Shown: positions 42,512-52,378, numbered from the stretch's first letter. The stretch is DNA of 64,000 bases from Streptomyces sp. NBC_01198 (GCF_036010485.1 NZ_CP108568.1:4099001-4163000); one strand, 5' to 3'. Numbers and translations: made by a program. The notes: generated from the letters alone by a model not told the origin.

Positions 42512-44722
42512 TCACGACGCGACCTGCACGTTCCTTGTCACCGTCACCTCGTCGATGTCGGAGGTGCGGACGGTCAGCGTGACCTGCCAGCTGCCGGCCA
42601 GCGGCAGCCGCACGTTCGACGCGATCCAGTGGCCGGCCCCGAAGGAGGTCACCTTGGCCGAGAGCGGGCCGAGATTCTGCGCGGGCAGGGTGAAGGCCAG
42701 CCGCACCTCCGGTGCCGTCACCGGCAGACCGGCCGCGTCGCTCAGCTCCAGGTGGACCACGGCGTCGGCGCCTGCCTTGGCGGGCGACAGCTCCAGATCC
42801 GCGGTGCCCTTGCCGTGGGGGCCGCCGGTGTCGAACGGGATGCGCAGGTCGACGTCCTGCGGCACGCGGGTCACCGGGGCGGTCACGCCGGGGCCGGCGG
42901 GCGCGGGTGCCAGCGCCTTCTGCTCCTCCGCGGCGCGGCCCGGCTGGCTGCCGGTCAGCATCGTGGTGACGGTCAGCAGGACCACGGCGATCCCGACCTC
43001 GGCCAGCACCGAGCGGCGCAGCGCGACCCTGGCGGGGTCGGCGTCGCGGGCCTTCTTCTCCCGGGCGGCCGTGCGGGCGTCCTGCTGCCTGCGCAGCTGC
43101 GCCGTACGCCGCGGATCCCCCGCCGCCCGGTCCTTGCCCGCGTCCGTACCGCTCGCGGAACCCGCGTCCGGCTCCGGGCCCCCGGCGTCGGGGTCGCCTG
43201 CCTTGTCCTTGACCTGCTCCCGGGCGCCGGTCGCCTCGGCGGCCTCCGACCCGCCGGCGGCCGCCTTCACGGTCTGCCGGGCCGTCTGCCGGCCGACCTT
43301 CCCGGCCGTCGCCGTCGCCATGGCCGCGGGCTCGCCGATCGAACGCGTCCAGCGGCGCGAGAACCAGGCGACGCACACCAGCGCGCCGACCAGCCCGATC
43401 TTGATCAGCAGCAGCCGCCCGTACGAGGTGTCGGTGAAGGCGCGCCAGGTGCCGATCTGCCGCCACGCCTGGTAGGTGCCGGTGCACACCAGCGCGGTGA
43501 CCGCGGTCAGCGCGATGGTGGAGAAGCGGCGTACCGCGGCGCGTTCGACCGTACCTGCGGTGGAGGGCGCGCTGAGCGCCGTCAGCAGGGTGATCAGTCC
43601 GCCGAGCCAGACCGCCATGGACAGCAGATGGACCACGTCGACCGGCATCGCCACCTTGCGCTGGATTCCGACCGAGGCGTGCTCGGCCATCGCCCAGGTG
43701 GCGGCGATGCCGACGGCGACGACGCTGCCGCCGATGCCCAGGCCCCAGGCCAGGTCGGCGCGTTCCTCCGGGTCCTCCCGTTTGGCGTAGCTCCCGAAGA
43801 GCACGGCGAGGAAGACCGCGGCGGCGGCGAGCAGCAGCAGCCGGGAGATCAGCGCGGCGCCGGGCCTGGTCTCCAACTGGGCGCGGATGATGCCCAGGTC
43901 GAAGGCGTCGCCCAGCCCGCTGCCGTTGACGTAGGGGCCGCGCAGCATGATCAGCGCGATGGTGGCCGCGACCAGGGTGGCCCAGCCGCCGGCGACGAGC
44001 CGCTGCAGCGGGCGCAGGAGCGCGCCGCGGGGCCAGCACACGGACAGGAAGACGCAGCCGCCGACCAGCAGCGCGAAGCCGCCGTAGGCGAAGTAGCGGG
44101 CGACGCCGTAGAGGGTGCCCGCGGCGCCGCCGCCGAGTGCGGCCTGGTCCGACAGGTCGACGATGGTCTTCGAGGCCGCGCCCACCGAGAAGGTGAACGC
44201 GCCCGCGACCGGATGGCTGTCCTGCGAGACGGCCTTCCAGGCGACGGTGTACGTGCCGTTGCCGAGCCCGCTGCGCAGCGCGACCGTGGCGGTGGACCCG
44301 GAGCCCTTGCCCGCGGCATGGCCGGGCGCGCCCGTGGCCACGTTCGCCCCGGCCGGGTCGAGCACCCGCAGCGAGTCGGCGGACAGCAGCACACCCTCGG
44401 AGAAGGTGAGCACCACCTGCTGCGGCGCGGTCTGCACCACGGAGCCGTCCGCCGGGACGGTACGGATCAGCGCGGCGTGCGCGGACACGGGCGCGGCCGT
44501 GGCCAGCAGCACCGCGAAGAGCGCGCAGCACGCGGCGACGAGGGCCGCCAGCCTGCGGCCAGGGCCACGTCCTGTACGCCGGACAGGACCGCCGCCCGTA
44601 CGCCCGACAGGACCGCCCCCCGCGCCGCGTACAGCACCGCGTGATGCGCCGCCCCGCACCGAAGGCGCGGATACGGCCGCGGACGCCGGCTCGCTCACCG
44701 GCACGTACAACCGTCTGTTCAT
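42512..44722 (-). CDS. CopC-CopD fusion copper protein
   Basis: A 736-residue fusion. After a signal segment (about 57-81, ending SAHA) comes a CopC domain with the copper-binding N-terminal His of HAALIRTVPADGS and SHPVAGAFTFSV. A CopD-like membrane domain follows with about eight helices (about 190-460), containing HLLSMAVWLGGLITLL. A Lys/Glu/Asp-rich loop and one more helix lead to a C-terminal beta-domain (about 640-736, FxDTGGPHGKGTADLEL). It would bind copper outside the cell and pass it inward. It is 10 bp upstream of dtpA and 7 bp after the PCuAC gene, so clearly co-transcribed. Its N-terminal 60 residues are a Gly/Arg repeat of uncertain reality. Confidence 0.9.
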   Translation of the reverse strand: MNRRLYVPVSEPASAAVSAPSVRGGASRGAVRGAGGGPVGRTGGGPVRRTGRGPGRRLAALVAACCALFAVLLATAAPVSAHAALIRTVPADGSVVQTAPQQVVLTFSEGVLLSADSLRVLDPAGANVATGAPGHAAGKGSGSTATVALRSGLGNGTYTVAWKAVSQDSHPVAGAFTFSVGAASKTIVDLSDQAALGGGAAGTLYGVARYFAYGGFALLVGGCVFLSVCWPRGALLRPLQRLVAGGWATLVAATIALIMLRGPYVNGSGLGDAFDLGIIRAQLETRPGAALISRLLLLAAAAVFLAVLFGSYAKREDPEERADLAWGLGIGGSVVAVGIAATWAMAEHASVGIQRKVAMPVDVVHLLSMAVWLGGLITLLTALSAPSTAGTVERAAVRRFSTIALTAVTALVCTGTYQAWRQIGTWRAFTDTSYGRLLLIKIGLVGALVCVAWFSRRWTRSIGEPAAMATATAGKVGRQTARQTVKAAAGGSEAAEATGAREQVKDKAGDPDAGGPEPDAGSASGTDAGKDRAAGDPRRTAQLRRQQDARTAAREKKARDADPARVALRRSVLAEVGIAVVLLTVTTMLTGSQPGRAAEEQKALAPAPAGPGVTAPVTRVPQDVDLRIPFDTGGPHGKGTADLELSPAKAGADAVVHLELSDAAGLPVTAPEVRLAFTLPAQNLGPLSAKVTSFGAGHWIASNVRLPLAGSWQVTLTVRTSDIDEVTVTRNVQVAS

Positions 44723-44729
44723 CCTTTGC

Positions 44730-45218
44730 TCAGCCCCTCGGGTGATACGTGGTCGGCCGCACGGGCACGGTGACCGTGACCGTCGCGGGCGTGGCGTGGG
44801 TGAAGTGGAGCCGTAGGGTGATCCGCTCGCCCACCGAGGGCATGTGGGTGAGAGTTTCCAGCATCAGGTGGTCGCCGCCGGTGCCGAGGGTGAGCCGGCC
44901 GCCGGCCGGCACGGTCAGCGCGGTCACCTGGCGCATGGTGGTGCCGGTCGTGGTGTGCAGCGTGACGTGCGCGGCGAGCGAGGTGCTCACCGACGTCAAT
45001 TGTGCGTCCGTGCCTCCGCTGTTGGACACCGTCACATAGGCGGCGGCTTCGTCGGTCAGCAAAGGCCGCGGTATGTATCCCTCGCTCACCGTCAGCCTGG
45101 CCGGGCTCCCGCTGCCGGGACCCGAGCCGTGCCCGGCCAGACCGGCCGCGGCGCCGCTCGCCGCGGCCACCGCCACGACCCCGCCCAGCGCGCCCAGCAG
45201 CGCGCGCCGCCTTCTCAC
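44730..45218 (-). CDS. Extracytoplasmic copper chaperone, PCuAC family
   Basis: A 162-residue exported protein. An RRRR n-region and Ala/Val core form a signal or anchor (about 1-30). The PCuAC beta-barrel follows with metal ligands His/Met distributed as in the family: HVTLHTTTGTTMRQV and HLMLETLTHMPSVGERITL. It corresponds to ECuC-type chaperones that deliver Cu(I) to Sco or cytochrome oxidase. Its GTG start overlaps the stop of the Sco gene by four bases. Confidence 0.9.
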   Translation of the reverse strand: MRRRRALLGALGGVVAVAAASGAAAGLAGHGSGPGSGSPARLTVSEGYIPRPLLTDEAAAYVTVSNSGGTDAQLTSVSTSLAAHVTLHTTTGTTMRQVTALTVPAGGRLTLGTGGDHLMLETLTHMPSVGERITLRLHFTHATPATVTVTVPVRPTTYHPRG

Positions 45219-45883
45219 GGCGCCTCACTCCTGATGATCTTGGGCAGGTCGTGCGCGAACTGCTCGGCCGTGGTCCCGGACATGTAGAGCACGTGCCCCT
45301 TGTTGTCCTTGGGCCAGAACGCCAGCACCTCGGCGCCATGGGTGACGGAGATGCTGCCGTCGCTCTCCTTGACCGGTGCCTCGATGCCGACGCCCACCGA
45401 ACGCGCCGCGCTCTGGATGGCGGTGAAGTCACCGGTCAGGCCGATGAAGCTCTTGTCCATCGCGCCGAGCCACTCGGTCAGCCGGGCGGGGGTGTCGCGT
45501 TGCGGGTCGGAGCTGACGAAGACGACCCGCAGCTTGTCCTGGTCGGCCCTGGGCAGCTTGGCTTTGGCCAGCGCCAGGTCGCTCATGGTGGTCGGGCAGA
45601 CGTCCGGGCAGTGGGTGTAGCCGAAGAAGAGCAGGGTGGGGTGGCCGGCGGTCTGCTTGACGAGGTCGAACGGCTTGCCGTGGTTGTCGGTGAGCTGCAA
45701 CTGCGGCTTGGTGAAGGGCGTGTCGAGCAGCGTGCCCGGCTGGTCGCTGCCGCCCTGCACCTGCGCCAGGGAGCCGGCGCCGGAGGAGGCGTCGGAGCTG
45801 CCGGAGGAGCCCCCGCAGCCGGTGAGCAGGAGAGCGCAGGCGGCAGCCAGTGCGACGGCGCCGGTCTTGACGGTGGTACGCAT
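45215..45883 (-). CDS. SCO1/SenC family copper lipoprotein
   Basis: A 222-residue lipoprotein. The lipobox LLTGC ends near residue 23. The Sco thioredoxin fold has the copper motif CPDVC in GYTHCPDVCPTTMSDL and the conserved His in ISVTHGAEVLAFW, so all three copper ligands are present. Sco proteins build the CuA site of cytochrome c oxidase and, in S. lividans, serve the copper pathway of development. It is coupled to the PCuAC gene and follows the YcnI gene by 87 bp. Confidence 0.94.
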   Translation of the reverse strand: MRTTVKTGAVALAAACALLLTGCGGSSGSSDASSGAGSLAQVQGGSDQPGTLLDTPFTKPQLQLTDNHGKPFDLVKQTAGHPTLLFFGYTHCPDVCPTTMSDLALAKAKLPRADQDKLRVVFVSSDPQRDTPARLTEWLGAMDKSFIGLTGDFTAIQSAARSVGVGIEAPVKESDGSISVTHGAEVLAFWPKDNKGHVLYMSGTTAEQFAHDLPKIIRSEAP

Positions 45884-45970
45884 GAAGGTGGTCCTCAGAA
45901 GTGCGATGACGATGGGGCCGGGCGGCCGCGGGCCTGCGGACCCGCGGCCGCCCGGCGGAGAGCCGGTGCC

Positions 45971-46750
45971 TCAGGCGGCGCTGCCGCCGCCGGGGCCGTC
46001 CTGCGAGGCGGTGCGGCGGCGCCCGGCGAAGACCCCGAAGCCGACGCCTGCCGCGCCGATGACGATGCCCACGACGCCCAGGGCGCGCGCGGTGCCGTCG
46101 CTGTCGCTGCCGCCGGAGGAGGCCTGCGTGGTGCCCTTGCTGTCCGAGGCGGGGGCGGGAGCGGGCGTGCCCGTGGCGGTGGCGGTGGCCGCGCCCTCGT
46201 CGGCCGGTGCGGTCAGCGTCAGGGTCGGCGCGGGATTCTGCGGCTCCGCCTGGCCCGCCTGCGGGATCTCGATCCAGCGCACGACTTCGCCGTTGCTGTA
46301 GGTCTGCAGTGTCTTGAACGACAGGGCGGCGGCGTCCGAGGGCAGCGGCCCGAAGGACACCGGGAACTGCTGGAACTGCCCGGGCGCGATCTTCCCGCCG
46401 CTCCAGGTGATCTTCGTGACGGCCTGGTCGACGGTGCCGTCGTCGGTCTTGATCGGGGTGGCCAGCTTCGACGTCGTCACCTGCCCGGTCCAGCCCGGGA
46501 CCGGCTGCAGCGACACCGACGCGATCGGGTGATCGGTCGGCAGGTTGACCTCGATCTTGATGGTGGACGCGCCGTCCCGCTCGTTGGGCACCTTGAAGGC
46601 GATCGTGCTGTAGCTGCCCTTGGTCGCGGTGTTCGGCTGCACGGTGACGTGGGCGAAGGCCGGGACCGCGGCCAGCAGGACGGTGGCACCGGCGAGCGCG
46701 GTGACGGCGGCGGCGCGGCCGCGCAGGCGTGACATGCGGGAAGTGCTCAT
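45971..46750 (-). CDS. YcnI-family (DUF1775) copper-binding membrane protein
   Basis: A 259-residue exported protein. The signal peptide ends AFA-HVTVQP, which leaves a mature N-terminal His that binds Cu(II) in characterised YcnI proteins. The DUF1775 beta-sandwich runs to about residue 165 (PNERDGASTIKIEVNLP). A Pro/Ala/Thr linker leads to a C-terminal membrane helix and an RRR tail. It heads the copper operon on the minus strand. The 240-bp region upstream holds the operon promoter; I see no clear copper-operator sequence there. Confidence 0.92.
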   Translation of the reverse strand: MSTSRMSRLRGRAAAVTALAGATVLLAAVPAFAHVTVQPNTATKGSYSTIAFKVPNERDGASTIKIEVNLPTDHPIASVSLQPVPGWTGQVTTSKLATPIKTDDGTVDQAVTKITWSGGKIAPGQFQQFPVSFGPLPSDAAALSFKTLQTYSNGEVVRWIEIPQAGQAEPQNPAPTLTLTAPADEGAATATATGTPAPAPASDSKGTTQASSGGSDSDGTARALGVVGIVIGAAGVGFGVFAGRRRTASQDGPGGGSAA

Positions 46751-46991
46751 GGCAGGGGTTCTCCACGGTGAGAGGTGCGGACGGTGGCATGGTGCGGGCC
46801 GCGCCGCCTGCGCAAGGGTGCGGTCGCGGCACACGCGTACGTATGCGGTGATCGCCGTCCGCAGCGATGTGCGACGGGATTCCGTACGGGTACGGGTGTG
46901 CCACAGGTGCACTCGTGTGCCGGCCGCGGCCGGGGCGGACCCGTGCGCCGTCGCCGACTCGCCCTTGGTGCACGGGGGAGCGGACGCCGCG

Positions 46992-47801
46992 TCAGGCCGC
47001 CAGGGACACCGGTGGGCCGCGCCTGGCCACGGAGTGCCGCAGCAGCACCGTGCGGTAGCCGGCGCCGCGGATCTCACTCGTACGGCGCAGCGTGTGCTGC
47101 CGGGCAGCGGGCACCCCGGCGGCGAGCGCGGACAGCAGCGCATGGGCGCGGCGCAGCACCGCGGGGCTCAGCACGGCCAGCCCCGCGGCGCCGCGCACCG
47201 ACAGCCTGACCAGCCGCCACAGCGCGGCCTCGCCGCGCCGCAGCAGCCAGCCCGCGACCACGGCGGCCAGCAGGTGGCCGAGCAGCATCGGCAGCGAGCA
47301 CATCGGAAGGGCCGTCATCACCAGGTGACTGCCACCGGGACGCGACGCCATACCGGGCATGTCCGGCATACCGTGCGCGCCGTTCGGATCGATGCCCGCG
47401 TTCAGCACGATCTGCCGGGCCGACTGCGGGCTGAGCCGCAGCCCCCGGTCGTCGCACACCAGCCGGGCGGCAAGCGACAACAGTCCGCCGTCGCTGTCAC
47501 TCGAAGGAGTGAGTGACTGTGTGGCGCACATCTGGCCCGCGCCGAAGACCGTGTGCAGGGCGAGCTGCCCGGCGGCGAGGAGCGCCGCGATGCCCGGCAG
47601 CGTCCGCTCCCGGCCCGCCAGCGGGGCCACGACCGCGAAGACCGTCAGCCACCCCAGCACCAGTGACCAGGCCGGCACCGGGGCGCCGGAGGCCAGCGTG
47701 TGCCCGGCTGCGGCCAGCGCGACGCAGACCGCGGTGAACACCGCGGCCCGGAGCAGTCGCATGCCGGCGCCTGCGCGCGCGGCGGTGGCGGGGGAGGCCA
47801 T
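46992..47801 (-). CDS. Membrane protein with Met/His-rich loop upstream of the copper operon
   Basis: A 269-residue membrane protein with about five hydrophobic segments. A periplasmic loop contains NGAHGMPDMPGMASRPGGSH, rich in His and Met as in copper-handling proteins, followed by LVMTALPMCSLPMLLGHLLAA. Two start codons are possible: 47801 (12 bases from GAGAGG) is used here because the site abuts the alternative at 47813. Orientation and position next to the YcnI gene suggest a shared copper role, which is inference. Confidence 0.75.
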   Translation of the reverse strand: MASPATAARAGAGMRLLRAAVFTAVCVALAAAGHTLASGAPVPAWSLVLGWLTVFAVVAPLAGRERTLPGIAALLAAGQLALHTVFGAGQMCATQSLTPSSDSDGGLLSLAARLVCDDRGLRLSPQSARQIVLNAGIDPNGAHGMPDMPGMASRPGGSHLVMTALPMCSLPMLLGHLLAAVVAGWLLRRGEAALWRLVRLSVRGAAGLAVLSPAVLRRAHALLSALAAGVPAARQHTLRRTSEIRGAGYRTVLLRHSVARRGPPVSLAA

Positions 47802-48007
47802 GACGGCGGTCATCCTCTCACCGCACGCACCCGGCGCGGAACAGGGGGGTGCCCGGCTCGCGGTGGTGTGTCCGGCTGATTCCCTACACCCGTACGCCGG
47901 GCGCACGCATCCGCCGAATGAGCGGGATCACGTCAACCCCACGCTTACGGAGTGCTCTTCGCGGCAATACGTAACCGTATGTCGAGCCGCAGCCAGGAGG
48001 CTGGAGC

Positions 48008-48499
48008 ATGAGCATCTGGTGGTCCCTCCATTTGCGGCGCGAGGCTGCGAGCGTGCCGCTCGCCCGGAGACTTCTGCTGGGGACCATGGAGACCGCCGGG
48101 GTCGACCCCGACATCTCCTTCGACCTCTCGGTGGCATTGTCCGAGGCGTGCGCCAACGCCGTGGAACACGCCGGATCGGCGACCGGCTACTGCGTCACCG
48201 CCCTGATCGACGGTGACTGCTGCCGGATCGAGGTCGCCGACTCCGGGCCGGGTTCAACCCGCGACCGCACGTCCGAGTTCGACCGCACGCCCGAACTCGA
48301 CCGCAAACCCGACTGGGTCCTGCACCCGGCCCGGCCGCTGACCCACCGGGGCCAGTACGCCGAGCACGGGCGGGGACTGTTCCTGATCGAAGCGCTGGTG
48401 GACCATGTGCGCTTCCACGACCGGCCAGGGCACGGCACGGTCGTGTCCTTCGACAAGGTGCTGAAGTGGCGTGACGACGCGCTGCTGAAGGCGTCCTGA
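48008..48499 (+). CDS. Anti-sigma-factor-like ATP-binding protein (RsbW type)
   Basis: A 163-residue HATPase_c protein. The N-box ALSEACANAVEHA (about 43-55), the DSGPG block in IEVADSGPG and the G-box EHGRGLFLIEALVD (about 118-131) are intact. GGAGG precedes the ATG. Such kinases bind or phosphorylate anti-sigma antagonists and sigma factors. An internal insert encodes RTSEFDRTPELDRKPDW, a repeat of a seven-residue unit. No sigma or antagonist gene lies beside it. Confidence 0.88.
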   Translation: MSIWWSLHLRREAASVPLARRLLLGTMETAGVDPDISFDLSVALSEACANAVEHAGSATGYCVTALIDGDCCRIEVADSGPGSTRDRTSEFDRTPELDRKPDWVLHPARPLTHRGQYAEHGRGLFLIEALVDHVRFHDRPGHGTVVSFDKVLKWRDDALLKAS

Positions 48500-48581
48500 C
48501 GCCTTGGAGCACAGCCGGGCGCCCTGATGCCCGGCCGTACGACCGGGCGCCCTGACGCCTGCTGTCACGACCGGGCGCGGC

Positions 48582-50090
48582 CTACCCCCGCAGCTCCGCC
48601 ATCCACGACTCGACCTCGTCCGCGCCGCGCGGGAGGGCCGCCGACAGGTTCCGGTTGCCGCTGGGCGTCACCAGGATGTCGTCCTCGATCCGCACCCCGA
48701 TGCCGCGGTACTGCTCCGGCACCGTGAGATCGTCGGGCTGGAAGTACAGGCCGGGCTCGACGGTGAGCACCATGCCGGGCTCCAGGGTGCAGTCCACATA
48801 CGCCTCGGTCCGCGCGTGCGCGCAGTCGTGCACGTCGAGGCCGAGCATGTGACCGGTGCCGTGCAGCGTCCAGCGCCGCTGCAGGCCCAGTTCGAGCACC
48901 CGCTGGACGGGCCCTTCGAGCAGGCCCCACTCGACCAGCCGTTCGGCCAGCACACGCTGCGCGGCCTCGTGGAAGTCGCGGTAGGCGGCTCCCGGCTTGA
49001 CCACGTCGATGCCCGCCTGCTGAGCGTCGTGGACGGCGTCGTAGATCTGCCGCTGGATCGGCGTGAAGCGCCCGCTGACCGGCAGCGTACGGGTGACGTC
49101 CGCGGTGTAGAGGGTGCGGGTCTCCACGCCGGCGTCGAGCAGCAGCAGGTCGCCGGACTTCACCTGGCCGTCGTTGCGCACCCAGTGCAGGGTGGTGGCG
49201 TGTGGCCCCGACGCGCAGATCGAGCCGTAACCGACGTCGTTGCCCTCGACCCGGGCACGCAGGAAGAACGTGCCCTCGATGTAGCGCTCGGAGGTGGCCT
49301 CCGCCTTGTCCAGCACCTTGACGACGTCCTCGAAGCCACGCGCGGTCGAGGTGCAGGCCGCTTCGAGCTCGGCGATCTCGAAGTCGTCCTTGACCGCGCG
49401 CAGCTCGGACAGGAAGACGGTCAGCTCCGCGTCCCGCTCGGCCGTCACCTTGTCGGTGAGCGCCGCCTCGATCCCCGCGTCGTGGCCGCGGACCACCCGC
49501 ACAGGACCGGTGGCCCCGCGCAGATCCGCGGCGGCCTTGCGCACGTCGCGGCACGGCAGGCCGAGCAGCTGCTCGGCCTCGGCCAGGCTGTGCCTGCGGC
49601 CGACCCACAGCTCGCCCTGGCCGTCCAGCCAGAACTCGCCGTTCTCCCGGTCCGAGCGCGGCAGGAGATACGCCGTCGCCTCGTGGCCGCCGTCCGCCAG
49701 CGGCTCGAGCACCAGGACCGCGTCCTGCGTCTGGTCACCGGTGAGGTGGACGTATTCGGTGGCGGCCCGGAACGGATACTCCGTGTCGTTGGAACGGGTC
49801 CGCAGTTTGCCCGCGGGCACGACGATCCGCTCGCCGGGGAAGCGCGCCGAGACCGCGGCCCGGCGGGCCGCGGTGTGGCCGGCCTGCGCGATGGGCGCCA
49901 GGCCGTGCAGCTCGGTGTCCGCCCAGCCCGTCTTCATGGCGGCGGCCAGCTCGTCGGACACCGCCGGGTAGAGGCCGTTCTTGCGCTGCTTGATCGGCTT
50001 GTCCTGGGTGGCGCCCTGCGCGTCCCGCGCCGTACTGCCCTGCGCCTGCCCGTCCCCGGTCACGCCCTGCTGCTGGTCGGCCTCCGCCAC
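48582..50090 (-). CDS. Xaa-Pro aminopeptidase (aminopeptidase P)
   Basis: A 502-residue metallopeptidase of family M24. It has an N-terminal creatinase-like domain (about 60-230) and a pita-bread catalytic domain with the metal ligands Asp in LLLDAGVET and DVTRTL, His in GTGHMLGLDVHD, Glu in VEPGLY and Glu in RIEDDILVT. It removes N-terminal residues before proline. GGAGG precedes the GTG start. It lies 52 bp after the PP2C gene on the same strand. Confidence 0.94.
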   Translation of the reverse strand: MAEADQQQGVTGDGQAQGSTARDAQGATQDKPIKQRKNGLYPAVSDELAAAMKTGWADTELHGLAPIAQAGHTAARRAAVSARFPGERIVVPAGKLRTRSNDTEYPFRAATEYVHLTGDQTQDAVLVLEPLADGGHEATAYLLPRSDRENGEFWLDGQGELWVGRRHSLAEAEQLLGLPCRDVRKAAADLRGATGPVRVVRGHDAGIEAALTDKVTAERDAELTVFLSELRAVKDDFEIAELEAACTSTARGFEDVVKVLDKAEATSERYIEGTFFLRARVEGNDVGYGSICASGPHATTLHWVRNDGQVKSGDLLLLDAGVETRTLYTADVTRTLPVSGRFTPIQRQIYDAVHDAQQAGIDVVKPGAAYRDFHEAAQRVLAERLVEWGLLEGPVQRVLELGLQRRWTLHGTGHMLGLDVHDCAHARTEAYVDCTLEPGMVLTVEPGLYFQPDDLTVPEQYRGIGVRIEDDILVTPSGNRNLSAALPRGADEVESWMAELRG

Positions 50091-50142
50091 TTCCCTGCCT
50101 CCTCCTGATGGCCCCGTCCGCCCATCGTAGGCGGGAGGGGTG

Positions 50143-51801
50143 TCAGTCGAAACGGGCCACCAGCAGCACCAGGTCCTCCTCGCCTCCGGTGGTGTCCAGG
50201 CCGTCGGGCAGCACCGTGTGCACCAGGTGGTCGGCCAGCAGCCCCGGCTCCTCGCGTACGGGCCCCGGCGCCCTCTGCGCGGCCGCGTGCATCAGCGCGA
50301 AGGCCCGGTCGGCCGACTCGCCGGTACGGTGCAGCAGCCCGTCGGTGAAGAGCACCAGGCTCTCGCCCGACCGCACGTGCAGCTCGACGCTGGGCGCCTC
50401 CCAGCAACTGAGCATGTTCAGCGGCGCGGACAGCGACGTCTCGACGAATTCGCAGCGGTGGTCGCCGACCAGCAGCGGCGGGCAGTGCCCCGCGCCCGCC
50501 AGCGTCACCTTGCGTCCGCCGGCTGGCAGCGGCGCGCCGGCATGGCCGAACAGCGCGGTCGCGGAGCGGGCCGGCTCGGTCAGCCTGAGCAGCAGTTCGA
50601 GATCGGACAGCACCGCGACCGGATCCTCGCCCTCTATCACCGCGTACGCCCGCAGCGATGCCCGCAGCCGGCCCATCGCGGCGACCGCTCCCGGCCCCGC
50701 ACCGGTCACGCCGCCCACGGCCAGGCCGAGCGCGCCCTCCGGCAGCGGCAACGCGTCGTACCAGTCGCCGCCGCCGCGTGGCCCGGTGCGGTGGCGTACG
50801 GCCATCCGCACGCCGGGGACGCGCGGCAGCCGGGCGGGCAGCGTCTCCGCGGCCAGCTCGGCGCTCGCCCGGCGCACCCGGGCCAGCTCCAGGCCGCGGG
50901 CGATGTGCTCGCTGGCGAAGCGGAGGTAGAGGCCGGTCAGCCGGCGCTGCCGGTCGCCGGCCTCGGCGGCTTCGTCGTAGAACCAGACGACGCTGCCGAG
51001 CCGGCTCAGACCCGCGCCGGCCGTCCCCGCGCCCGTGGCGGAGGAACCGCCGCCGGTCGTGGAGGAGTCGGCGAATCCTGTGGAGAGATCGTCCAGGCCT
51101 GTGGAGAGATCGTTCAGGTCGGCGGAACGGCCGTTCAGGTCCGCGCCGGGGTCGCCGGTGGTTGCGGAGGCAGCCGCGCCGCTTGTGGAGGCGCTGCTCG
51201 TACGGGGTGGGAATCCGGTGCCGTTCACGATGAGCGCCAGGCCGTAGGCGGCGCCGAGACCCAGGTGCGCGGCGACGTCGCGCTGCCGGGCGTCCAGGTG
51301 CGGGCCGTGCCGCAGGTCGGCGTGCACGGCCTCGTGCGCGTCCACCGGGCCGCGGCCGAATTCCGTCGTTTCCAGCGCCCCCAGGTCGGCGTGTCCGAGG
51401 CCGAAACCCACGGTGGTGTCGGGGCCGAGGCCGTCGGCGGGCGCGAGCGCGATCAGGCCGCGCCGGGCGCCGACCAGCGAGGCTCCGGCCTGCACGACCT
51501 CACGCAGGGTGTCGTCCAGCAGCCTCGTACGGGCGAGCCGTTCGGTGAGTTCGTGCAGCAGGGACAGGTCGCAGACCCAGGACGCGAGCCGGTCCTGTAT
51601 GGCGGTCGCGTGTTCGGGTGAGTCGCGCCCCGGCCGCGCGGGGGCCGATTCGGCCGCCGGTACGGGCGGGGCAGCAGGGACGGCCGGGGAGGGAGTGGCC
51701 GCTACGGAGGATGTGGTGGCGACAGGCGCAGGGGGAGTATGCGCCGCAGCGGGCCTGAGTGGCTCGCTTCCGGCCACTTTTCTGACACGGGCCGGGTTCA
51801 T
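50143..51801 (-). CDS. GAF-PP2C (SpoIIE-like) protein with altered metal site
   Basis: A 552-residue protein. A Pro/Ala-rich N-terminus leads to a GAF-like domain (about 75-180), a linker with repeats (LNGRSADLNDLSTGLDDLSTGF) and a SpoIIE-type PP2C domain (about 315-552). GGGDWYDALPLPEGALGL and LVLFTDGLLHR match the family, and the last acidic motif is EEDLVLLV. The usual GDVxGHG, which supplies a metal-binding Asp, is replaced by GGVTGAG. Phosphatase activity is therefore doubtful. The neighbouring ATP-binding regulators suggest a role in partner-switching regulation. Confidence 0.85.
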   Translation of the reverse strand: MNPARVRKVAGSEPLRPAAAHTPPAPVATTSSVAATPSPAVPAAPPVPAAESAPARPGRDSPEHATAIQDRLASWVCDLSLLHELTERLARTRLLDDTLREVVQAGASLVGARRGLIALAPADGLGPDTTVGFGLGHADLGALETTEFGRGPVDAHEAVHADLRHGPHLDARQRDVAAHLGLGAAYGLALIVNGTGFPPRTSSASTSGAAASATTGDPGADLNGRSADLNDLSTGLDDLSTGFADSSTTGGGSSATGAGTAGAGLSRLGSVVWFYDEAAEAGDRQRRLTGLYLRFASEHIARGLELARVRRASAELAAETLPARLPRVPGVRMAVRHRTGPRGGGDWYDALPLPEGALGLAVGGVTGAGPGAVAAMGRLRASLRAYAVIEGEDPVAVLSDLELLLRLTEPARSATALFGHAGAPLPAGGRKVTLAGAGHCPPLLVGDHRCEFVETSLSAPLNMLSCWEAPSVELHVRSGESLVLFTDGLLHRTGESADRAFALMHAAAQRAPGPVREEPGLLADHLVHTVLPDGLDTTGGEEDLVLLVARFD

Positions 51802-52043
51802 GGCCGGGAACTTCCGGCCGGTGGCCAGCAGGTGGGGCAATCAGCGCTTTTCGTTCGCAGTGTGCGGAGCACCTGCATGATTAGCATCGCAAACCCCCAT
51901 GTGTGCTGCGCCGCTATCAAGGAACCCACTTCTACACGCCTCATCGTGGGCATGTCCAGGATTGTCCTGGTACAAGGAGTGGTGTCGGACCGCTTGCGGT
52001 CGGTGCCCTCCACGCAATACGTTGGCCGAAAACAGCCACCCCC

Positions 52044-52254
52044 GTCCTATGCGCGCTGTCGACTGATCCCAGCCAACAGCGCGTCATATTGCGGGCGATG
52101 GGTAGGAACCCGAAGTCTGGCTCAAGCGTCATATGTACGTAATCAGTTGACGGCCGACCCAACCCCGGGTGGCGGGGGGTGCTGGGCCCGACGTGCACCA
52201 CGATCAGTGGGTCACGATCAGGGCACCACGAACGGACAAGCGCCATATGCGCGC
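52044..52254. promoter_or_regulatory. Repeated ATATGCGC-type motif upstream of the prim-pol gene
   Basis: Within a 577-bp gene-free interval four related sites occur: GTCCTATGCGCGC (52044-52056), GCGTCATATTGCGGG (52081), GCGTCATATGTACG (52126) and GCGCCATATGCGCGC (52240). Two more occur at 56043 and 56066 upstream of another regulator. No gene or clear promoter hexamers are seen in this interval. Confidence 0.5.
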
Positions 52255-52378
52255 TACCCTCCGTCACGTTCCACGCTCGGCTGGCGGCGTGATGCGCTGC
52301 CTCGTAAGCGGTGTGCTCGACAAGTTACGTTCTGTAATGGGCAGATCCCTGGGCGTTAACGGAAAGGAACGAGCGCTG

